64,000 bases of DNA. Source: Austropuccinia psidii (lineage: Eukaryota > Basidiomycota > Pucciniomycetes > Pucciniales > Sphaerophragmiaceae). The number at the start of each line of letters is the position of its first letter. The stretch's first letter is position 1. Of this stretch, positions 10,709 to 21,840 are shown one piece after another. Where the stretch lies: contig JALGQZ010000008.1 in assembly GCA_023105745.1 (NCBI GenBank), positions 43,955,618-44,019,617 of the forward strand, in the 5' to 3' direction. The translations under genes were made by a program, and so were the position numbers. The notes beneath the pieces are model-generated. The model did not search any database and was not told where the DNA came from. It saw nothing but the letters and a program-made list of their open reading frames with translations.

Positions 10709-10718
10709 ATAAAAAGGA
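10709..10718 (+). promoter_or_regulatory. TATA-like box in the family A LTR
   Basis: GATAAAAAGG is the best TATA match in the late part of the LTR and is kept in the minus-strand copy (near 50333). The transcription start was not determined. Confidence 0.4.
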
Positions 10719-11051
10719 GGCTTTTCACGGCCAGAATTGTTTCCTCATCCTGCTCTTGAATATCCTACGTAGTAAACTGTCCAAAACAGTTTTACTCTTG
10801 GGTAATAATCAGGGTATAATTATAATTTTAATTATTGTAGTTCTTATTATAGTAATCCAACTGGGAAGACTGCATCCAGGGTTCTCAATAGCACTCACCA
10901 CCACTATTTCTCAATAGTAGAACCCTTTTATTATATTATAAACTATCATATTATTTAAAAGCTCTTATTTTAAAATTATTTTCACGTGTCAAAGTCATAT
11001 TTCTAGTTGTAAATAGCCTCATTACTGCTTCAACATAGACTCCAGCTGACA

Positions 11052-12193
11052 CAAAAAATGAGTAACTGAAGCCATTTTGGGATTAATATCCATGAAAATA
11101 CCTCATCGCAACCAGCTGTCACTATAATATTTTCTTATAGTATGTAAAACATGATAAAATTAGGTAAACCTTCAAAAGATAATTACAAATAAAATTCTAA
11201 ATAAATATTTTTGAGAATTATAGGACAAATGAAGAAGGGGATGATTCACATCAAAACCAAAAATAATTATTACTTCATAAATAAAATCAAAAGTTTTACT
11301 TACAATTCATTTTTGGTGATTCCACATAAAAAATTGAATTTTCAAAAATTCACAGAAAATAGAACCTATAATGATATTTAAAATATAATTGATAAATTTG
11401 AGAAATAAATATTAATTTTTCAATAAAACAGGATTCAAAGTGGTAACTCATTTATTTATTAACCATAAATGGGTTGTTAGCCATGTAAAATGAGTCAATT
11501 AAGTAATTATGATAACCCCAAATGAAAAAAGTCATGTAATAAATAATAAAAAATAATATTACTGGTTCATAACTCACTTTTTTTCATTTTGTTTCATGAA
11601 AAAACTCTTGGAGATGCTGCAAACTTAAAAGAAGCCTACTATTTCTGTTTTTTTCCAGAAATTTTATTATCATTTGGTCAAGAAATTAAATCGTGAATGC
11701 AAACAGAATAAATATTAGTTATTGAATATTTTAAATCATTCAATAAAATATAGAATCAAAGAATATTCCCATTTGAAATAGTATTATAACTATAATTTGT
11801 TATATTATTTCTTGATTCAGCTTTTGAATTCCTTAAATCCACAAATAATTAATCAAATGAATTTGAAAATATTTTTTTAAAGATATTATTGGATTATTAA
11901 TTAGTAATTTCTTAAATTATTGAAGTTTCTCTTTAACGTTTTTGCAGTTTTATTTAATAATTTATAATAATTATTGATTAAAATAATTTGATATTATTTT
12001 AATAAGAAGTATAATTATTAATTTTTTTATTGATTCTAGTAAAAGTTTATATCTTAATTTCATAATAAATAGTAGTATATAAAAAATAAAACAGATAATT
12101 GGAAAATGAATAATTTATTAAATTTCATAAGAGAAGTCATGATACTTCTAATCAATATATATATTATAAAGAGTTTCATAGAAAAATCTTACA
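11052..12193 (+). repeat. 5' LTR tail of relic F
   Basis: AT-rich non-coding sequence ending TCATAGAAAAATCTTACA, which matches the end of LTR D (63313-63362). No gene is visible. The first bases follow the 3' LTR of element 1. Confidence 0.6.
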
Positions 12194-12216
12194 TTTTTTC
12201 AAGCCAACCATACTTT
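12194..12216 (+). other. Decayed primer-binding site of relic F
   Basis: TTTTTTCAAGCCAACCATAC aligns with TTTTGGGGGCCTGGCCATG of element D directly after CTTACA. The G run is replaced and several G have become A. It is recognisable only from its position and flanks. Confidence 0.5.
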
Positions 12217-12760
12217 CCTTTGAACCTTTTAGGCTTATTTAATATATTTCTTGACCTTTAAAATATATTTATTTAATATTTCCCCCCCTTTTTTATAGAA
12301 TCATTCTTGGTTTTTATAGAGTTTTTTCTTTTCTTTTTATAAACAATCTTTCATTGACAAATTTAAATTAATATTATTTTTTTTAAATGGATTTCCAAAA
12401 TTCAAATTCAAAAAAAAGATAAAATAGTTTCCTTTGATTAATCTGAATTTCTTTTTTTTGATTAGAAAACTTGAGTATCAATTTTTCTATATATAAATAA
12501 TAAAAACTTATAAAGAAATTTTTCAAGAAAAAGATAATTTTATTTTACAATTTTGACGGTCTTTTAATCTCTTTGAACAAACATAGCATAACTGATAATC
12601 AGCTTAGTTAGAGATACATTGAGAGTCCAGAATCTGAAGAAAGTTTTAAATTAAATAATTCCAGAAAAGGCACTTTATTTAAGGTTGAATTAACCAAACA
12701 ACAACCAAAAGGCATGTGTTTTATTGTTCATATCCTTTAATATCTCATAAATATGTAAAA
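12217..12760 (+). other. Leader region of relic F
   Basis: AT-rich sequence between primer site and ORF1. By analogy with A and D it should hold the leader intron, but I could not place reliable splice sites. No gene is seen. Confidence 0.4.
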
Positions 12761-12769
12761 ATGGTTCTT

Positions 12770-13509
12770 AACAGGAATGAAAGAAACCATTCAGTATAAC
12801 CCGATGGATATGAAAAAAAGGAAGAGGTAAGACAAGAGAAAAATATTTCAGAACTTCGTCAAGAAATACCTATTTGGACAATGCAAGAGCTTCCTCCCAT
12901 TTATCATGGTCTGTACACACCAATTTTGATGTCAACTCTGTGACAGAATTGATTTAGAGTACTGTCATAATGGATAAACAATTTCCAAGTGTCATCCATG
13001 GAGATATACCACTGCCAATCCAGAAGTTGGTTCAGAGATGCCAAAGAGGAAAAATGGGAAATATTCCCAAGAACTTGGAAGGCTTAAATGAAATACTAAT
13101 TACAAATCAAGAGATTTATGAGTCAGGAGAAGATCATAGAGTTCTTAGGAGGATGGAGCCCCATTTTTTTCAAAGACAAAGTAGATAAAATTAAGAATTG
13201 GCTTAAGAACCAAGTTATGTTGTCAGCGCACCAGAAGAAATTACTACAAATGACTGCAGCCTTGGACAAAGAAGAAACAATTGCATCAACCAGCTATGGA
13301 ACTCCCCCCAAAACAAACGGAAAGGCCTCAAATACAGAAACAACAAGGGGAAGGGCAAAGCCTATTGGAAAAGACCTTACCCACAAGGGCAAAGGATAAC
13401 AGAATTAGAGACTTCTGCCATGGACAGTGTATTAAATATGGCAAGGGCCCTTATGGAACTCACAGCCAAGGAGCAAGAACAGATGAACAGGAATTTTCCA
13501 CAAAAATAA
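12770..13509 (+). pseudogene. ORF1 relic of F, with readable C-terminus
   Basis: The upstream part is in broken frames (ELPPIYHGLYTP, then IIEFLGGWSPIFFKDKVDKI). From 13342 the frame reads NKGKGKAYWKRPYPQGQRI, then AMDSVLNMARALMELTAKEQ, very close to element B (NKGKGKA, PYSQGYRI, MARTMMEL). It ends in TAA at 13507-13509, whose last base starts an ATG in the gag frame (TAATG). The strong match of B and F over this stretch is the best evidence that ORF1 is a real protein. Confidence 0.6.
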
Positions 13510-14700
13510 TGGATTTAATTAATTATATCCATGCCATTATTAATTTAGAGCTTGTAAATTTTGATAAATAATTCAAGAAATTAACATTAAATAATCAATA
13601 AACTTAGAAGAAATGACAAAAACTTCACTGAGTGGTTTGAAGTGACCACTGAGGTAATTGATTCTATTCCTCACACATGTGACACAATGGGACCTTAAAT
13701 GGATACCATTTCAATTAATAATATCAATGACAAATTCATGGCACAAACTGTTTTACCACACACTTAGAAAGAAGTGATAGTTAGAGAAAGAAATTGAAGG
13801 AAGAAATAATTGAAAAGTGAATCAAATTTAGAAGAATTGTGAAGAAATTTCACATTTCCCCAGATATTCTAGACCTTCAACTGAAGGGAAATTATTCCCA
13901 AAAGAAATTGTGAACCTATCTAAAAGAAATAATCCTGGAGAAGTTCAATTTTATGTAAAGGATATTTCCAGGCTAAAGGAACAGCTAAAGTTCTTTGGTG
14001 AAGGAGAAAAAAAGCATATTGAATTCATAACAACATCGGATATTCTAAAAAAAGACTTGAATATACAAAATAAATGAATAGTAGGAGTATTGAACTATTT
14101 GTTTAACAGGACTGCTAAGAAATGTTACTACAAGATGAGGCAAGATGATGGAAAGAATAATTGGCTTTAGTGGAAATCTGAGATATTAAACAAGTGGGCC
14201 AACAACTCCTGGAGCTTTGAGATGGGAATTCCTTTTAAAGTTCCATATTCAATTCTGAAAAAAACAAACCACTTACATTACTCTTTCAAGAGAAATACAG
14301 ACTATCTGACTTGCACCCAGATATTTCTTACTCAATTCTTAACCTGAAAATATTGGCAAAATGTGGAGTTGAGCTAGAAAATCCTATCAAGTTCAGATGT
14401 TTAGATCTGTGTTCAAAAGAGGACTCTGTTAGTTAAATGGAAGATATCACTAAAAGAGCGGTAATTGGTAAAATCTGGACTAGAACCCCTGTTGAGTCTA
14501 TTATTATGGAAAAAAACCCAAGAGAGGAAAGTAAATCTGAAAGATCTGTTTTGAAACTTCATAAAGGTGGGAGAAAATGGCATTAAGCCAATGCTTTTAC
14601 CAAAAACAGAAAAAGAAGGAAGTATAAGTCATTGAAAAGGTCCATTTTACTGAAGAAAACGAAGGATCTTACCATGATTCTTCATCTTATTATTAATAAC
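13509..14700 (+). pseudogene. gag relic of F
   Basis: Starts at the ATG overlapping the ORF1 stop and reads about 20 codons (MDLINYIHAIINLELVNFDK) before a stop. Further on, LKFFGEGEKKHIEF near 13990-14030 matches the FSGEGEYDHMEF motif of B, and near 14160-14220 WKSEILNKWANNSW matches the Trp-rich region of B (WKTQIINKWANDAW). It is broken in all frames. Confidence 0.6.
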
Positions 14701-16800
14701 CCATAGAAGAGTGTCATATTGAGAGTATCAAATAACAATTTGAGGTTATTGAAGCACATGCTTACTTACCACAATAAAGTAAATACTGATATAGCTTGAT
14801 CAATATCCAAGATTCCAGAGTTTGTAAAACCAAACCTGCCAAAGAATTATGTAACAAATAAATTTTGATAAAGGACTTAGAGGCCAAAGTAAAGCTAGAA
14901 ACAGGAGCTTTTTGAACTTTTATGGGAAAAGACTAACTGAATAGCATACTTACTCATTGGAAGAAGTATACTCTAACAATAAAAGGTGTATAGCTTAGCA
15001 GTTCTAGTGATAATATGTACTCAGTAGGTATATTAGATACTAACCTGGTATTTCCAAATCCAGGAGAAAGTATAAGGATGGAGAGAGAGATAGTACTAAT
15101 AGATAACTGAACTTGTCAACACATAATCCTTGGTAATGACTACTTTGAAATTTATGGTATTCAAATCAGTAACCATAAAGACAGATATTTTAAAATTGGA
15201 GATGATAAAAGACAAGAGTTTTCTTTTTCAAATATCACCAAAAAAAATACCAGTGATATCTGTGAGCAAAGATAAGAATAAAGAGTAATTTTGGTCAAAT
15301 CAACTTAGTGAAGAACAAATTAATACAGACTTATCACCAAAAATGAAGCAAGAGATTATAAATGTGCTATACACATATATAAATTCCTTTTCTTAAGCTT
15401 ATAAATCACTAGGTGCAATAAGAAGGCATTAATTAAATATTACCCTAAATATTGAGTGAACATGAACATACTCTCCAGTGCTAAGGATACCAGCCTATCC
15501 AGAAATGCAAATAGACAGAAAATCTTTAGGGAAAAATATATAACAGCTTAACCAGCTTGGTTTATTGAGAAAATTGGGCCATAATTAAGAATTTGAGGTC
15601 AAAATCCCTTTTATTGCTGCTTGGAATAATGAGAATTCAATTATGGTTGGAGATTTTAGTGAATTGAATACCTACACAGCTCCAGATAAGTACATAATTC
15701 CTAGAATTCAAGAGATTTTGACCCAAATTTCCAAATACAGATATATTCCCTCAATGTATGAATTGAAAGGCTTTAATTAGGATTTCTTTAAACAAAAATA
15801 GAAGAAATTACCCAGAATTATCACTCACTGTGGTATTTTTGAGCATCTGAGAATGACCTTTGGGATTAACAATTATCCATATTATTATCAGAGAATAATA
15901 TATACCAAATTTACCACAGAGGTATCCAAAGAATGGATTATTATTCATATTGATTATATCATTCTATTTTCTGACTCATGGTCTCTGAACCTCAACAGAA
16001 TTTCAAGAGTACTAAAAAAATCTGCAGAATTGAATAATCTTTCTTAAGAAATGCAATTTTAGCTTTGAATAACTCAAAGCACTTGGACATATTGTTTCAG
16101 GCTTAGACTTAGTTGTTGAAAAAACCAAAGTAGCAGAAGTGCTACTTGAGACTTTACCACAGAATAGAGAAGAAATGATGTTTTTCAATTTATTTTATAG
16201 CTATTATAGACAGAAAATGAGAGATTTTTCAATTATGAACAAGTAACTCTACAGGATTTGTGATCAACAGAAAGTATTCGAAATGACACAAGAAAGAACA
16301 AAAGCATATGAGAAGATAAAGAAAGGCCTCACAGAAGCACATTCACTTCTCATTCCTGGGTGGAATCTACCCTTCAGAGCTCATGTTGATGCAAGGGGAG
16401 ATTGATTAGGGGAATCCCTACACCAACTCTAAATAATTTATGATAAACCAATAGAAGGACCATTTTGTCTGATCTCATGAAATATCAAACCAAAGGAGGC
16501 CAGATATGGTGTAAGCCAACTGAAATGATGACGTTGGGTGTGGGAACTTGAGAAATCATACTTTTATCTTTATGGGAGTAGTTTTAAGTTGATAACCGAC
16601 TCCAATACAGTGAAATAACTTTTGAAAATTAAAGAACCCAACAGAAAAAATCTCGAGATGGAAAATAGAAATTCAAGGATATAGAGGGAAGACAATAGTT
16701 CATGAATCAAGAAATATAAATGATAATGATGGAATTAGAGGGTGGGAATTGGAAAAAACACCTGGTACTCCAGCTCATGTGGCTTTAGAAGAATAACCAT
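14700..16800 (+). pseudogene. Protease, RT and RNase H relic of F
   Basis: The protease site reads LETGAF near 14895 where B has LDPGAF. RT is readable at 15590-16060 (VGDFSELNTYTAPDKY, LRMTFGINNY), and the YIDD motif has become HIDY near 15950. RNase H follows at about 16270-16760 with EARYGVSQ-like and WKIEIQGYRGKT-like blocks. Dozens of stops show it has been dead for a long time. Confidence 0.7.
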
Positions 16801-18390
16801 AGATCCAAATTGAAGGAATTAACATAAATGACATTGGGACTGAATTCTTTGAGGAAGTGAGAGATTAATATAAGAAAAATGGGAGTTTACATTAATCAAA
16901 ATAAAAATTAAGCAAAGAATGGAAAGACAAGTGTTTGGTAAATTAATTGGATGAATTATGGAAAAATTCCTATGTTGAAGGAAAGTTTCACTTGTTTGAC
17001 ATCATAATCTATAATAGAACTTAACATTACTTTGTGAGAAATTATGCATTAGGTTATTAATAAATACAATTATCCATAAATCTCATAATGGTATATAATC
17101 TGGAAAACTATCAGAAGACAGGAAAATTGGAATAGTCAATAACTATGCACAGTGGCTATCTTGCAGAAAAAAGACCATTGATTTTTTTCATGATTGTGAC
17201 ATATACCACCAAGGAAACAGAAGTAAAGACAAGACATTTGGATTTAAGATTCATTTCAAGAACCAAAATTCCCCTGGTGAGTAGCTCACATTGATTGGAT
17301 CACAGAAATACTTACAAGTGGTTACAGAGGCTATAATTCTTGTTTAGTAACTGTGGACAGATACAGCAAAACCCCCATATTCTCACCATGTCAAAAAGGA
17401 GGACACTTTAATCTATACAGATGTCCTCCTTTGAAATATAGTCATTCCTCATACAGGGTTATTTAAAAATATCATAAGTGACAGAGATAACAAGTTCACA
17501 TGTGCACTTTGGAACAATATTCAAAGATTGTTTGGGACAAAATTATAAACTTATAAAGCATATCAACCTAAAACTAATGGACTAGTAGAGAGAATGGTTT
17601 GAAATTTAGAAGACAACATAAGGAGATTCTGTGCCTATTGCTTATATCACCAAGATCCAGATGGCTTTACCCATGTATGATGCACCTTAGTACCTGAATT
17701 AGAATTAGAAAACAATAAATCTGTCCATTCTTCCAAAGGTAAAACTCCTTCTCTGTTAGAAAAGGGATGGAATCCAAGACTTCCAGAAGAAAAACTGCAT
17801 AAAGACTTAATTGTAATTAATCCTACAGCTTCCAGATTCAAGTTGATTCTTGCCCAAGTAAAAACCCATGAAAAATGAAGTAACAAAATGTTTTTTGAAT
17901 ATTCTAAACAGAAGTGGGACAATGGTCATAGAGTAAAAGAACTCAAAGTAGAGTATTTAGTTCCAGCTTCAAAACTGAATTTTAATAATATCAAAGGCCC
18001 AAAGAAACTCAAACACTCTTATGTAGGTAATTTTTTATTGTTTAATTACATAGAGCCAATGCATTTAAAGTGGAATTGAGTGGTGAATTGCAAAATAAAC
18101 ACCCCACCCTCCCATTCAGCTTGATTAAACCTTATCAACCAGATAATAAAACATTTTTCAATTAAGGAACACCACTTTATGAGCTGTACCACAAGTGAAA
18201 CAGAACAAGGACAGAAATATAAATAATAGAATTAAAGAAAGCAGGATGGGAGGTAAAAATAAGAGAGAATACTTAGTCAGATATAGAAAGAGAGTCAATG
18301 AAGATGATTTTATGGAAGAATCAGACATACCTGACTCAGATAAGCATTTGGGAAGATTCAGGCATGAAAGAAGGCCACAAGCCTGAATAT
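16800..18390 (+). pseudogene. Integrase and chromodomain-like relic of F
   Basis: Broken integrase: GKLSEDR near 17100, YNSCLVTVDRYSKTP near 17335, ISDRDNKF near 17475, a decayed HPQTDGL block near 17565 and a GPKKLKHSYVGNF-like GPY/F module near 18000. The last stretch (18195-18386) reads KREYLVRYRKRV and EESDIPDSDKHLGRF, like the tail of element 1. Confidence 0.75.
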
Positions 18391-18526
18391 TCCTATGAAT
18401 GAGCTTGTATTAATTTCTCTGATTAATATGAATAAGCTGGAAAGTGGAAACTACACACCCCTTGGGGATTTTTATTTTTATTTCTCAATGGTCTCACTAA
18501 AAAACTGTTTTAAAATTTCGTCTTTT

Positions 18527-18537
18527 GGGGGAGGGAA
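18527..18537 (+). other. Polypurine tract of relic F
   Basis: GGGGGAGGGAA lies immediately before TGTGAG and equals that of element B (40497-40507). Confidence 0.7.
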
Positions 18538-18939
18538 TGTGAGACTTGAGGTATTTTTCAAATAGCCAAAGACACCACAAATGATTTAAAAAATAATTTG
18601 TAGAATATGAAGAGCCCATAAGTCATGTATATATCCAAAAAAATTACTTTTCATATAGAAAAATATGAATGAACCTTTTGTGAGTAAGTAAATCCATGGA
18701 TTCAAGTCCAGATCTAGATTCTACACTGAAATTCCTTCAGGTAAACTCCATAGAGGGAATAAGCTCAATTTAACTTTATGAGGTGGTAATATGGAAAATA
18801 CTTCAACACCTAATCATCAATACACATAAAAGAATTGTAAATTCTTTTTAAAATGATGGAATTATTGAATTTTTCATATACACTAATTTTAGTATTATTC
18901 ATGTTTGTGAAACTTAGAAATACTTTATTGCTACATAAA
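18538..18939 (+). repeat. Start of the 3' LTR of relic F
   Basis: TGTGAGACTTGAGG corresponds to TGTGAGCCTTAGAGG of LTR B, and both continue with a CACCACAAATG/GACCACAAATA block. It is interrupted at 18940 by a C LTR. I could not find where this LTR resumes and ends. Confidence 0.6.
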
Positions 18940-19560
18940 TGTCACAGGGGCTCTTGGGAATAGAAAGAGTGGCCTGGAACCCAGCAATAAGGGAACTCAC
19001 TTTTAAGACTCCAAAGAATTAAATAAATAAGAAAGAGTATATTTATTTAACAAAAATAACGCAAGTACAAAAGTGAGATGCAGAATAAGAAATGAAACCA
19101 AATAGGCAAAGAGAAAGCCAAGTGAGTCCTTCATTCAATGTTTCAAAGTTTTAGAAATAAAAATGGAATTCGCAAAGGATATGACCACCAATATCCACTG
19201 ACACGCAAGACAAGAGGTGAAAATTACTGACTTAGTAATATCAGTATCCATTATAAAGATGAAATAAAATAAAAGATAAAAGTTAGTAATAGTAGATTAA
19301 TTAACTGGGGGGAAACTCCTCAGGGTTGAAAGAAAGGCTGGTATATAGGAAAGGTTGAGAGCTTTACTCCTTCAGGTCAACAACTGGGCTTTATTGAACA
19401 CTTGAAGATGTATTGATTGCTCAAGGAAATGTAAACCTGGCCAAATTGAGAAATGAACTGGGTTGAATGATCTTCTCAGGTTAAAGAAGAGAAGTGGAGG
19501 AAGTCAAGTACCTCAAAACATAATCAAAAATTCCATTTATTTGTAATTTCCTCAAGGTAC
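18940..19560 (-). repeat. Decayed C LTR, partial
   Basis: TGTCACAGGGGCTCTTGGGA and following blocks (AGAGTGGCCTGGAACC, the GATATGACCACCAATATCCACTGACA block, TTAATTAACTGGGG) match the right-reading side of C LTRs at 45071 and 48152. The match fades after about 600 nt. Sense orientation is minus. Confidence 0.65.
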
Positions 19561-20614
19561 TGACTATAAACAGATATAAACTTAAAGATACAAGATTTAG
19601 GTTTATAAGATATCAGACCAGCTTCTGAATAATAAAAGAGTTCCTTATTTACTTCAATGGAGAATCAAGCTTAACCAATTCTCTATAAAATATTATAATT
19701 GTGCTTAAAAATACATATTACTTTGAATCTTGGATGATGAATTATCCCAAATTTCTGTTGAACAATATCTTTAGATTAGACTTTATTTTTATTAACAATC
19801 TTCAATGAAAATATTCTGAGTAAGCTTCTGTCCTCTTTTTTTCTTCCAGAGACATATTTTAAGTTTCATCATGCAATTATTGTTGGTGAAAAGATATATT
19901 CTCTCAATAATTTATTTTCTTTTGTCTTCCTTTTCAAAAACACCAATTAAAAAAGGAAATTATCCTAAAAAGTTTGTTTCTAAAGTGCAAAGAATAGTAA
20001 AGGTTTCCCCTTTGCAAATCCATTGCAGGTTTAAGGAACAATTTTCCTGATCATTGAGTTTTTGCATTAATATTTAGATGTAATTTTCAAAGAGCTTTGA
20101 AAAATCACTAGAATTTTAGAATTAACTCAAATATTTTTGAGTGAATTTTTGAAGAAGCCAAAACCTCTATATATAATAATAAAGCAATAAAATTAATAAA
20201 TATGAGTGAAATAATTGTATTATTAAAGTATCTTTTGATTCCTTAGGTGCTAATAGTAGTATTATTCCTTATGTTTTCTGGGGAAGCTATCATTTTTCTT
20301 AATTTTGAGATACTTGGGTCAAAGGAAGAATTATTATCAATACTTGACTTATGAAGAGCACATAATATCATTTTACATATTGCACAAGCCTCCAGAAAGT
20401 GGTAAATTGTATTTTGAAAATCATTTGGGTCTTTATATCAGAAGTTTTGTAAAATATAAGTCTCAATAAAAACTAATTGAGTTTTATTGAAAATATTAAT
20501 AGAAATATTCCTCAAGAAGAGATGTTCATTTTGCGTAATTTAAGCTAAAAGTGTTTCATAATGAAGATTATTCTTCATGTTTATACTCAATATATTCAGA
20601 TAAAAATTAGCAAT
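19561..20614. other. AT-rich stretch between two C LTR relics
   Basis: No frame, RNA or repeat boundary that I can support. It may be more of the F 3' LTR or of the decayed C LTR. Confidence 0.3.
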
Positions 20615-21840
20615 TGTATCACAGGGGCTCTTGGGAAGCAAGAGTTTCCAGACAATCAGTAAGCTACAGCTTACTTGGAGTAAATTAAAACAATTAAAGA
20701 AATGAAAAAGATAATTATATTTCTATCATAATGGTGGGGTACCAATTAATAGATCAGAAAGAATAACTAAATGTAAAAAGAGTCAAAAAATTGAATCCTC
20801 AAATCACTTTTTTAATCTTTTTGGAAGGAATAAAGAAATTGGCAAGGGTATGACCACCAATATCTACTGAGAAGGTGAAAGAAAGCTTTAGATCACTTAA
20901 TTAATATTATCATCACTCACTATCACAAAATGAAATAAAGTAAAAAACAAAAAAGAAATCCTATAGATAATTTACCTGCGGAAAAGACTCCAGGTATTGA
21001 AAGAGTGTCCAGCATATGTGAAAAGTGTGAAGTTTTATCCAAGAAATCTGAAGTCCCAGATCTCAAGGCTTGGAGATCTATATTGGGAGCCTGGTAAATT
21101 ATTCTTGGCCAAAGTGTGAAATTAAATGGGCTTATTGAGCTATGCCTGGTATTTAGTTTAATTTACTTGAAGGGTCACTTGCACACCATTTTCTGTGACA
21201 GAAAACTGTATTTATTGAATTAGTGTTGTCATTGGTGTACATGAGATTTGAAAGATTGAAAAAAGTTTTTAACATAATTTTTTTAACTAATGGGGGATGC
21301 ATAGACAGAATTACCTTGGAGGAATACTGAATTTACAAAGAAACAGCTTAGTGGAAGGAGGAGGCTTTTATGGATGGGTACAACTGTTGAGAGATTAAAT
21401 TTGTTTCCTCAAAGTAGATTCATGATTTGTAGGAATAAAAAGTGAGTTTCGGAAATGGATTCATCAGGGAAAATGATGCATCATGATTTTATAATAATAT
21501 TTGGGTATTTTGGTGATCAGAACTTTAAAAATGGAGAAGAATTATCACCTTTTGGGAATTTGTGAGGGTCCATGGCCAAGATTTGGGTTTTGTGCTCTGA
21601 GAGGCTTGGGTTCATAAGTCATTGGGCCATTTTTGGGGCTAATAAAAAATTTGGCCAATTTTGGGCTTAGGTGTAAAATGCATAGTTTAACCCCCCTTTA
21701 GTCTGTAAACCATGGCCTGAAGCTCATAGGGGTTGTTGGAAGCCCCTAGAGAGGTAGGGATGGAAAATTGCACAACCAAAGCTGGGTTCTCAAATGCGAT
21801 TGTGGGGGCTTTGGAGGTTTTCTAATTCACAAAATTCCAG
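20615..21840 (-). repeat. Second decayed C LTR
   Basis: Starts TGTATCACAGGGGCTCTTGG (one extra base) and keeps C blocks such as GGTATGACCACCAATATCTACTGA, the AAAAGACTCCAGGTATTGAAAG region and, near 21600, a run of GGGCCATTTT/GGCCAATTTTGGGC. The right end is an estimate; no clear TGTGACA end was found. Confidence 0.55.

Larger units (their letters stand above)
1..11051 (+). mobile_element. Element 1: family A Ty3/Gypsy chromovirus, defective, 5' LTR cut by window
   Basis: A long Ty3/Gypsy element. The end of its 5' LTR (1-210) matches the end of its 3' LTR (9615-11051) with about ten differences in 210 nt. Order: LTR, primer-binding site, leader with intron, ORF1, gag, protease-RT-RNase H, a second protease-RT-RNase H, integrase with chromodomain-like tail, polypurine tract, LTR. 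The repeated pol block makes the internal region about 9.4 kb, against 6.4 kb in element B. Stops and frameshifts in gag-pol make it non-autonomous. It sits in the 5' LTR of relic F. The 3' flank CAAAA (11052-11056) should be the target duplication, but its partner lies outside the window. Confidence 0.93.
9615..11051 (+). repeat. 3' LTR of element 1 (family A, complete, 1437 bp)
   Basis: Begins TGTCAGCC and ends CAGCTGACA, a 7-nt inverted terminal repeat TGTCAGC/GCTGACA. The same LTR is seen at 43656-45039 (+, cut) and 50004-51433 (-, complete). A TATA-like GATAAAAAGG lies at 10709-10718. Confidence 0.93.
11052..18939 (+). mobile_element. Relic F: old B-like chromovirus, heavily decayed
   Basis: An ancient AT-rich copy related to element B. 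It keeps, in order, a 5' LTR tail, decayed primer site, ORF1, gag, protease, RT, RNase H, integrase, chromodomain-like tail, polypurine tract and the start of a 3' LTR. Stops and shifts occur every few dozen codons. Element 1 inserted in its 5' LTR, so the LTR head should lie left of the window. Its 3' LTR is broken at 18940 by a C LTR. Confidence 0.8.
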
